Positions 23,923-29,694 of a DNA stretch of 29,694 nucleotides are shown here, in pieces; within the stretch, counting starts at the first letter, position 1, and each line of letters starts with the position of its first letter. Both the position numbers and the translations under genes were made by a program. A model generated the notes under the pieces. That model was given only the letters and a program-made list of their open reading frames with translations, had not been told where the DNA came from and ran no database searches. The stretch comes from Marivivens sp. (GTDB lineage Bacteria > Pseudomonadota > Alphaproteobacteria > Rhodobacterales > Rhodobacteraceae): the NCBI GenBank assembly GCA_024642185.1, contig JAHEBR010000005.1, positions 1-29,694 of the forward strand. Direction: 5' to 3'.

Positions 23923-24091
23923 CAAGTAACTCCACACAAAGATAGTCGGGCAACAGAGGCAACAATCCTGAGTTGTATGATGTGAGTCCTGACGGGGTTA
24001 TGCAACCTGTAATTGAGCGCCGCGCAGACTGTGCCAAGTGGACTGCCAACGACATTCCTCATAGGCTCCGGTCAAAACAGGGGAGAGAACG

Positions 24092-25459
24092 ATGAGCTGG
24101 GAAGATTATCTGAACGCCAATCAGGACAGGTTTGTTGAAGAGCTGCGGGATCTTGTGCGGATTCCTTCCGTGTCGGCCAAGCCCGAGCATATGCCGGACG
24201 TCGAAGCCGCCGGTGAGTGGGTTGTCGCCCGCCTCAAGGCCGCCGGGGCCGAGAATGTCGCCATGTATCCAACTGCTGGGCATCCGGTTGTCTATGGTGA
24301 CTGGCTCCATGCCGGAGCGGACAAGCCGACAGTCCTTCTTTACGGCCATTTCGATGTGCAACCCGCCGAGCCCTTCGAGCTTTGGGACACGCCGCCCTTC
24401 GAGGCGGCCCTGCGCGACGACCGGATCTATGGGCGTGGCGCGTCGGACGATAAGGGTGGGATGATGACGCCGATCATCGCCGCCGAGGCGCTTCTGAAGA
24501 CCACGGGCAAGCTGCCGGTCAACGTGAAATTCTTCTTCGAAGGGCAGGAAGAGATCGGCTCGCCCACCCTCGCCCCTTTCATCAGCGCCAACAGCAAGAT
24601 GCTGAAGGCCGACATGATCATTTCGGCCGATGGCGGCCAGTGGAGCGAGACCGAGCCTTGCCTCCTGCTAGGCCTCAAAGGCCTTGTCGGCTGCGAGGTG
24701 ACGGTCACCGGCGCCAAATCCGACCTGCATTCAGGGATGCATGGCGGCGGCGTGGCCAATGCGCTGCACGGGCTGTCGCAGATCATTGCCGAGCTCAAGG
24801 GGCGTGACGGGCGAATCAATGTGCCGGGCTTTTATGACGATGTGATCGACCTCACCGTGGAAGACCGCGAGGCCATCGCCCGCGCGCCTTTTGACGAGGC
24901 GGAGTATATCGACGATCTGGGTGTGCCGGATGTCTTTGGCGAAGAGGGCTATACCACCCGCGAAAATCTCTGGGCGCGGCCCACGCTCGAGATCAACGGG
25001 CTTTGGGGCGGCTATCAGGGCGGCGGGATCAAGACCGTTCTGCCGCGCGAGGCGAAGGCCAAGATCACCTGCCGCCTTGTCGCCAACCAGACGCCGGACA
25101 AGATCTATGCGCTTCTAAAGGCGCATATCGAGAGCCTGACGCCCAAGGGCCTGCGCGTTTCGGTCGAACGACTGCCGGGCAATGCCGATCCGTTCCTTGT
25201 TCCCAACGGCCACAACTCTACCGCGGCGGTGAGCGAGGTCCTGAAGGAAGTCTACGGGCGCGATCCCTATCTCGTGCGCACCGGTGGCTCGATCCCGGTG
25301 ATGACGCTTCTTCTCAAAGAGCTTGGCGTGCACGGCGCGGTCATGGCCTTTGGCCTTGACGACGAGAATATCCACGCGCCGAACGAGTTCTATCGCCTCT
25401 CAAGCTATCGCAAGGGGCAGATCGCCTATTGCAAGCTTCTGGAGCGGCTTGGGGCCTGA
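24092..25459 (+). CDS. M20-family metallodipeptidase
   Basis: 455 residues of the M20 family, close to the carnosinase/CNDP-type dipeptidases. Zinc-site motifs are seen: YGHFDVQPAEPFELWDTPPF (His86, Asp88), RGASDDKGG (bridging Asp119 region), EGQEEIGSPTL (Glu153 and Glu154), ADGGQWSETEP, and GLDDENIHAPNE near the end with the last His ligand. The lid domain starts with LKGLVGCEVTVTGAKSDLHSGMHGG. A strong GGGAGAGAA lies just before the ATG. It would hydrolyse small dipeptides in the cytoplasm. Its stop is 7 bases from the end of the convergent pxpA. The link to 5-oxoproline breakdown (peptides and glutathione products) is only suggestive. Confidence 0.92.
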   Translation: MSWEDYLNANQDRFVEELRDLVRIPSVSAKPEHMPDVEAAGEWVVARLKAAGAENVAMYPTAGHPVVYGDWLHAGADKPTVLLYGHFDVQPAEPFELWDTPPFEAALRDDRIYGRGASDDKGGMMTPIIAAEALLKTTGKLPVNVKFFFEGQEEIGSPTLAPFISANSKMLKADMIISADGGQWSETEPCLLLGLKGLVGCEVTVTGAKSDLHSGMHGGGVANALHGLSQIIAELKGRDGRINVPGFYDDVIDLTVEDREAIARAPFDEAEYIDDLGVPDVFGEEGYTTRENLWARPTLEINGLWGGYQGGGIKTVLPREAKAKITCRLVANQTPDKIYALLKAHIESLTPKGLRVSVERLPGNADPFLVPNGHNSTAAVSEVLKEVYGRDPYLVRTGGSIPVMTLLLKELGVHGAVMAFGLDDENIHAPNEFYRLSSYRKGQIAYCKLLERLGA

Positions 25460-25466
25460 TTAGAGC

Positions 25467-26237
25467 CTATGTCCGGGCGGCAAAGCGTTCGATCGTGACG
25501 CCGCCCGCGATGAGCCTTTCGCGGATCACGCGGGCCATCTGCGCCGCGCCGGGCGTATCGCCATGCAGGCAGATCGTGTCGATCCGCGTGGGGATTTGCT
25601 TGCCGCTTTCGGTGATGATCGCGTCTGCGGCAAGCATCTTCAGCATCCGCTCGGCCGCTAGCGCACCATCATGGATCACTGCGCCGGGCTTGCGCCGATC
25701 AACGAGGGTCGCGTCGTCGTTATAGGCGCGGTCGGCGAATATCTCGCCGGCCCAGTTGCAGCCAAGGTCGCGTACCACGCGCTCCATCTCTGTCGCGGCA
25801 AGGACGACGATGATGATCTCGGGGTCCACCTTGAGCGCCGCGCGATAGCAGGCTTCGGCCATCGCAGCGTTTTCGGAGGCCATATTGGCGAGCGCGCCGT
25901 GCAGCTTGAGGTGGCGCACTTCGGCCCCCACGAGCCGCGCCACCCCTTGCGCGGCACCCAGCTGATAGGCGACGAGATTGGCCAGTTCGTCGAGCGAAAG
26001 GTCGATCCGGCGGCGGCCAAAGCCTTGCGTATCGGCGAAACCGGGATGCGCGCCGATACCAACACCGCGCTCGGCGGCAATCCGCATCGTGCGGGCCATC
26101 ACGTCAGGGTCGCCCGCATGAAAGCCACAGGCGATATTGGCCGAGGTCACCACATCGAGAAGGGCGGCATCGTCGCCCATCTTCCAAGGGCCATAGCCCT
26201 CGCCCATATCGGAGTTCAGATCGACCTGTGTGACCAT
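25467..26237 (-). CDS. pxpA: 5-oxoprolinase subunit A (LamB/YcsF family)
   Basis: 256 residues of the LamB/YcsF family. The start VDLNSDMGEGYGPWKMGDDAALLDVVTSANIACGFHAGDP and later AERGVGIGAHPGFADTQGFGRR, RHLKLHGALANMA, EIFADRAYNDDATLVDRRKPGAVI and ICLHGDTPGA are diagnostic. With PxpB and PxpC it forms the bacterial ATP-dependent 5-oxoprolinase, which opens 5-oxoproline (pyroglutamate) to glutamate. It is the last gene of the pxpB-pxpC-pxpA operon, starting one base after the pxpC stop. All three subunits are present and look intact. Confidence 0.95.
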   Translation of the reverse strand: MVTQVDLNSDMGEGYGPWKMGDDAALLDVVTSANIACGFHAGDPDVMARTMRIAAERGVGIGAHPGFADTQGFGRRRIDLSLDELANLVAYQLGAAQGVARLVGAEVRHLKLHGALANMASENAAMAEACYRAALKVDPEIIIVVLAATEMERVVRDLGCNWAGEIFADRAYNDDATLVDRRKPGAVIHDGALAAERMLKMLAADAIITESGKQIPTRIDTICLHGDTPGAAQMARVIRERLIAGGVTIERFAART

Positions 26238-26238
26238 C

Positions 26239-27261
26239 TCAGTATTCCTCTTCGTCCCGCCCCGAGACTACGCCGCCGATGAGCTGATACCCAAGCAAAT
26301 CCGCAATCTCGCCCGGATCGCGAACCAGTGGCGCGACGCGGGTTTTCGCCTCAGCGACCAGTTGTGCCGGCGTGCGATAAAGGCGGTCCGCCTCTGCAAC
26401 TGTCACCAATGTAAACTGGACGCGCCCCCCAAGCGGCAACTGGGCGATGCGCGGCAGGTCGGCGCCGATCACCGTGCCGATGCGGGGATAGCCGCCCATC
26501 GTCTGACATTCAGAGAGGAGGACATAGGGCACGCCATCGCCTGTCATCTGCACATCGCCGGCCGCGATGAAGTCTGACACAAGCCCCGCGGCCTCGCCGG
26601 ACTGGAAAGCTGCGCCGTCATGCTCGAGCCTGACGCCTTGCCGATTGGAGGCCGCGCCACGGACAAACCTTGCCGCAAGGAACCGCGCAAGCTCGGCTTC
26701 TTCAAAGAGGCCGGTCTGAGGCCCCGGCATGATCCGCACCACTCCCCCCGAGAACCGCGCGGCGGGGCCAATCCGAACAGGCGGCGCGGCGGGCAAGCGA
26801 TCAACGCCGATTGGGAGGGCCTCTCCCGAGGCAAGGGGCCGCCCAAGGCCCGCAACAAGATGCGTAGCACGGCTTTCTAGGAAGGGCTCGGTCGCGATGC
26901 CGCCAGCCGGGGTGAGATAGCCGTAGACGCCGGACAGCGCGCCGCCAACAGCAAGCTCCTGACCCGGCCGGACAAGGTGGGTCTGGTTCCATCCGATTTC
27001 TGCCCCGTCGAGCTTGGCTCGCATCGGCGCGCCGGTCAGGGCAATGCGGGTGGGGTTGCTTACAGCAAAACTGCCGCCAAGCCCTGCCATTTCGATTGCT
27101 GAAGGGAGGGACGGGAGACCCAAGAGCGCCGCCGCCTCGGCCAAGGCCGTCATGTCCGCTGCGCCGCCAGTCGAGAGGCCACGCGCTATCATCGCAGGGC
27201 GGCCTTGATCCTGAACCGTCAGTTGCGGGCCTGCGCGGATGATGTGGAGCGTGGCGCTCAT
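26239..27261 (-). CDS. pxpC: 5-oxoprolinase subunit C (biotin-dependent carboxyltransferase-like, KipA family)
   Basis: 340 residues. HIIRAGPQLTVQDQGRPAMIARGLSTGGAAD at the start is the usual opening of this family (G-LTT-QD-GR...G...GA-D). IALTGAPMRAKLDG, GGVVRIMPGPQTGLF (the R-x-x-x-GPQ block) and LLSECQTMGGYPRIGTVIGADLPRIAQLPLGGRVQF follow. It associates with PxpB and PxpA to make 5-oxoprolinase; related proteins are allophanate hydrolase parts, but the PxpA neighbour settles the assignment. The start at 27261 gives the ATGA overlap with pxpB and the normal N-terminus. An upstream extension to 27435 would be only the shadow of pxpB. Confidence 0.93.
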   Translation of the reverse strand: MSATLHIIRAGPQLTVQDQGRPAMIARGLSTGGAADMTALAEAAALLGLPSLPSAIEMAGLGGSFAVSNPTRIALTGAPMRAKLDGAEIGWNQTHLVRPGQELAVGGALSGVYGYLTPAGGIATEPFLESRATHLVAGLGRPLASGEALPIGVDRLPAAPPVRIGPAARFSGGVVRIMPGPQTGLFEEAELARFLAARFVRGAASNRQGVRLEHDGAAFQSGEAAGLVSDFIAAGDVQMTGDGVPYVLLSECQTMGGYPRIGTVIGADLPRIAQLPLGGRVQFTLVTVAEADRLYRTPAQLVAEAKTRVAPLVRDPGEIADLLGYQLIGGVVSGRDEEEY

Positions 27262-28010
27262 CCCAAGATCTCCAGCCGTGCACCGCCGAGGCCGTCCGTC
27301 GATTCCGGGGCGAGGGACGGGAAGTCGGTCAGGGATATCGGTTCGATCCGAATCGCGTCGCCAACCTCGAGGCGAAAGGGCGTCTGGCTTTGCGGCCAAT
27401 AGGGGCGGAAGCCAGTCTGGCCGATCTGCCGCCATCCGGTTGTGCTATCGTTGCAAAACAGGACAAGTTGACGGACGGCGATGACAAGCGCGCCAGCCGG
27501 AACCTTGGGCGTCAGTTGCGACAGGCGCGGCATGTTCCAGTTCTCAGGAAGAAGGCCGATATAGGGCTGGCCGGGGGCAAAGCCGATGGCGAGAACGCGG
27601 AGATCAGCCTCGGCCACTTGCCGGACTGCGGCCTCTTGGGTCAACCCTGCGAGCGCAGCGGCTTCGGCGAGCTGAGGCCCCGCTTCGCCCCCGAAGGCAA
27701 CCGGTAGGTGCCAGCATCGTGTTGGGACCGGGTGATCCGCACTCGGGCCCATTTCAGCCAAAGCCCGTTCTGCGATGGCTTCGATCCGGGCGCGAGGCGT
27801 TGCCGCGGGGTCAAAGCGGAGAAGCACAGATGCCAGTGACGGCGCAACTTCGAGAATTTCGGAATTCTGTTGCATGGCGACCATTGCCCGAAACCTTTGG
27901 GCCGAGCCGAGTGCCACTGGATCGGGCTTGCGGGCAAATCGCACAAGAACACCGTCCTGACCGAGCGGCAGGATCTCGTGAGTGAGTGTCGATGCCTTTT
28001 GGCCGGTCAT
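27258..28010 (-). CDS. pxpB: 5-oxoprolinase subunit B (KipI family)
   Basis: 250 residues of the allophanate hydrolase subunit 1 / KipI family. The block LRVLAIGFAPGQPYIGLLPE, with the family's GF-PG-xY-GxLP pattern, and RLSQLTPKVPAGALVIA and STTGWRQIGQT (S-P-GGW-IG-T-like) are seen. It is the first gene of the operon with pxpC and pxpA. The ATG has AAAGG nine bases upstream, with another AAGG touching the ATG. It is divergent from a HutC-like regulator gene with 191 bases between, which may carry its promoter. Confidence 0.92.
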   Translation of the reverse strand: MTGQKASTLTHEILPLGQDGVLVRFARKPDPVALGSAQRFRAMVAMQQNSEILEVAPSLASVLLRFDPAATPRARIEAIAERALAEMGPSADHPVPTRCWHLPVAFGGEAGPQLAEAAALAGLTQEAAVRQVAEADLRVLAIGFAPGQPYIGLLPENWNMPRLSQLTPKVPAGALVIAVRQLVLFCNDSTTGWRQIGQTGFRPYWPQSQTPFRLEVGDAIRIEPISLTDFPSLAPESTDGLGGARLEILG

Positions 28011-28136
28011 CCTTAGGAGCCTTTACCTGGTCCGCTTCGCATAGAGCGCGGGGAGCATGGAAGGGTCAACTCCAAGGCGCGCCCTTCCGCACTTCGCCTT
28101 ACATGAAACAGATTGCCGCAAGCGCGGACCCTGCAA

Positions 28137-28175
28137 TATGTCTAGGATTATGTCTATAAAACCGCCAATATGTCT
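28137..28175. promoter_or_regulatory. Three TATGTCT direct repeats in the pxpB-hutC divergent region
   Basis: TATGTCT occurs at 28137-28143, 28149-28155 and 28169-28175; the first and third copies lie in an identical nine-base AATATGTCT. On the minus strand a possible promoter for pxpB, CAGACA (28176-28171) and CATAAT (28152-28147) with an 18-base spacer, is built from this DNA; a TATAAA at 28155-28160 could serve the regulator gene. The repeats are candidate binding sites for the GntR-type protein. They do not form the TGTA-NN-TACA palindrome I recall for Pseudomonas HutC. The rest of the 191-base gap shows nothing clear. Confidence 0.5.
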
Positions 28176-28201
28176 GCATTTGCTTCGCGAGGGTTCTGAC
28201 G

Positions 28202-28897
28202 ATGCCGCAACACACGACCTATCGCGACATCAAGGCTGACATTCTCCGCAAGATAACCAAGGGGGATTGGAGACCGGGCGCCTCGATTCCAAACGAGATC
28301 GAGCTGGCCGCGAGCTATGGCGTCGCTCGGGCGACTGTAAACCGGGCAATGCGGGAACTTGCGGAAGAAGGCATTATCGAGCGCAAGCGCAAGGCAGGAT
28401 CGAAGGTTAGGATGTCGCCCCTGCGGCGGGCCCGGTTCGATATTCCTCTCGTGCGGCGCGAGATCGAGGATCAGGGGCAAGCCTACCGCTATGCGCTGAT
28501 TTCGTCGGCCGTCGAACCCGCGCCCGATTGGCTGCGGGCTCGGCTTAACCTCGATGCAATGACTGATGTTTTGCATCTTGTCTGTATGCATTTCGCGGAC
28601 GGCAGCCCCTATCAATACGAGGATCGATGGATCAATCTTGCGCTCTTGGCAGAAGCGCGCGAGGCGGATTTCTCTGTGCAGGGGCCGAACGAATGGCTTG
28701 TGGCGGCGGTTCCTTTTTCGGATGCCGAGATCAGCTTTTCCGCGGCCTCCGCCGACCAGTCACTCGCCAATCACCTGAGCTGTTCACCGGGTGATCCTCT
28801 GTTCCAGCTTGAGCGCTCGACATGGTGGCAGGACAAAGCTGTAACCTACGTCCGGCTTGTCTATCGCCCCGGCCACCGGATGACGACGCGCTACTAG
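28202..28897 (+). CDS. hutC: GntR-family regulator, HutC-like
   Basis: 231 residues. The N-terminal winged helix is that of GntR proteins (YRDIKADILRKITKGDWRPGASIPNEIELAASYGVARATVNRAMRELAEEGIIERKRKAGSKV). A UTRA ligand domain follows, with HutC-type details: RREIEDQGQAYRYALIS, YEDRWINLALL, STWWQDKAVTYVRLVYRPGHRMTTRY. HutC represses histidine-utilisation genes until urocanate binds. hutF lies tail to tail with it, sharing CTAG at the two stops, which supports the name. The divergent neighbour is pxpB, so control of the 5-oxoprolinase operon is an alternative or additional role. Confidence 0.83.
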   Translation: MPQHTTYRDIKADILRKITKGDWRPGASIPNEIELAASYGVARATVNRAMRELAEEGIIERKRKAGSKVRMSPLRRARFDIPLVRREIEDQGQAYRYALISSAVEPAPDWLRARLNLDAMTDVLHLVCMHFADGSPYQYEDRWINLALLAEAREADFSVQGPNEWLVAAVPFSDAEISFSAASADQSLANHLSCSPGDPLFQLERSTWWQDKAVTYVRLVYRPGHRMTTRY

Positions 28898-29694
28898 AGC
28901 CCGTCGCGCAGCGTGGCCACTGCCTTGCGATAGGCGGTGATGATGGTGGCGCGCTCAATATGCTGGCCGCCGCGCACCATGTGACGACCCGCAGACCAGA
29001 CATCGCCGATCATCCCCGTTCCGCCGGCAAAGGCGAAGCTATCGAGAACCATGTCGCCGCGCAGGCCCGACAGATCCGGATGGCTCATGTCGAAGGCCAG
29101 CAGATCGGCCCAACGACCCTCAGCGATCACCCCTGCCCCGCGCCCGGCGGCCTGGGCACCGCCTTTCACCGCCGCTTCGAAGATGCGGCGACCGGTCGAT
29201 AGTTCCAGCGTCGCGAGGGCTGCGCGGGTGTGGTCGCGCAGGCGCTGGGTTGTGTCGAGTTGGCGGATCTCTTCCGCAAGCGAGATGCGGATGTTGCTGT
29301 CCGAGCCGAGCGAGATCGAACCGCCTGCATTGAACCAGCGGACGCCATCGAAGATGCCATCGCCAAGGCTTGCCTCGGTCAGCGGGCAAAGCCCGGCGAC
29401 AGCGCCGGTTTTGGCAAGACCTATCGTCTCGTGCGGCTGCATCTGGGTGCAGTGTATCAGACACCAATTCGGTCCAAGATCGAGATTTTGCAGCGCCCAT
29501 TCGACCGGCCTTGCGCCGCGGTGGGCCAGCACCTCCTCGACCTCGGGGATCTGTTCGGCGAGGTGCATATGCACCGGCCCGCCGCCAGCGAGCGCCGCGG
29601 TCTGGGAGAAGTCTTCGAGCGCAACGGCGCGGAGGGAATGGGGGGCAACGCCAAGGATGGCATCGGCGGGAAGACCGCCCAGCGCCTTGCTGGC
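28894..29694 (-). CDS. hutF: Formimidoylglutamate deiminase HutF (C-terminal part)
   Basis: The last 266 residues of an amidohydrolase; the N-terminal part, with the first metal-binding HxH, lies beyond the right edge. Seen: APHSLRAV, VHMHLAEQIPEVEE (metal His region), WCLIHCTQM, GAVAGLCPLTEASLGDGIFDG and ISLGSDSNIRISLAEEIRQLD (catalytic Asp). The CPLTEA-LGDG block and GSDSN are typical of HutF. The enzyme converts N-formimidoyl-glutamate to N-formyl-glutamate in the five-step histidine pathway of alphaproteobacteria and pseudomonads. It overlaps the end of the hutC-like gene by four bases. Confidence 0.92.
   Translation of the reverse strand, partial: ASKALGGLPADAILGVAPHSLRAVALEDFSQTAALAGGGPVHMHLAEQIPEVEEVLAHRGARPVEWALQNLDLGPNWCLIHCTQMQPHETIGLAKTGAVAGLCPLTEASLGDGIFDGVRWFNAGGSISLGSDSNIRISLAEEIRQLDTTQRLRDHTRAALATLELSTGRRIFEAAVKGGAQAAGRGAGVIAEGRWADLLAFDMSHPDLSGLRGDMVLDSFAFAGGTGMIGDVWSAGRHMVRGGQHIERATIITAYRKAVATLRDGL

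Noticed and set aside
27262..27435. N-terminal extension of pxpC to 27435
   Set aside because: The extra residues are an out-of-frame reading of pxpB, and the ATGA overlap at 27258-27261 gives the normal start.

Overview
The window is GC-rich, gene-dense DNA from an alphaproteobacterium, most likely of the Rhodobacterales (Rhodobacter/Roseobacter group). The evidence is the codon style, many start/stop overlaps between genes, a RutR regulator next to a pyrimidine-type amidohydrolase, and two genes that resemble the head-spike proteins of Rhodobacter gene transfer agents (GTA). There are 23 genes, two of them cut by the window ends. I see no tRNA, rRNA, insertion sequence, transposase or CRISPR array, and no gene-free stretch over 300 bases.

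Left part (1-9145). A truncated beta-ureidopropionase-like hydrolase is divergent from rutR, with a perfect RutR-type palindrome between them. A TetR-family repressor follows, with an operator inside its own promoter and probably a leaderless mRNA. It leads a four-gene operon for a YbhGFS-like export pump (HlyD adaptor, ABC ATPase, ABC-2 permease). Convergent to it is a ynjF-ynjB-ynjC-ynjD operon: a CDP-alcohol phosphatidyltransferase followed by a binding-protein-dependent ABC importer of unknown substrate.

Middle part (about 9.2-24 kb) is a surface-polysaccharide island. It holds a glycosyltransferase fused to a methyltransferase-like domain, a sulfatase fused to RTX calcium-binding repeats, an unrecognised protein, two more glycosyltransferases, and a leftward operon of WecG-type glycosyltransferase, polysaccharide pyruvyl transferase, Wzx flippase, Wzy polymerase and a beta-propeller protein. 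Downstream on the same strand are ghsA/ghsB-like genes. In Rhodobacter capsulatus such spikes let GTA particles bind the capsule, so here the genes for a polysaccharide and for a particle spike that may recognise it lie side by side. This is the most interesting feature of the window.

Right part (24-29.7 kb) is amino-acid and peptide catabolism: an M20 dipeptidase, a convergent pxpB-pxpC-pxpA operon (5-oxoprolinase, giving glutamate), a HutC-like GntR regulator and a truncated hutF (formimidoylglutamate deiminase of histidine degradation). The regulator lies between pxpBCA and hutF, and three TATGTCT repeats upstream of it are candidate operator elements.

Of five convergent gene junctions, four overlap and the fifth has a 7-base gap, so there is no room for ordinary terminators between them. 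Identifications come from reading translated sequence and from memory of protein families; no database search was run.
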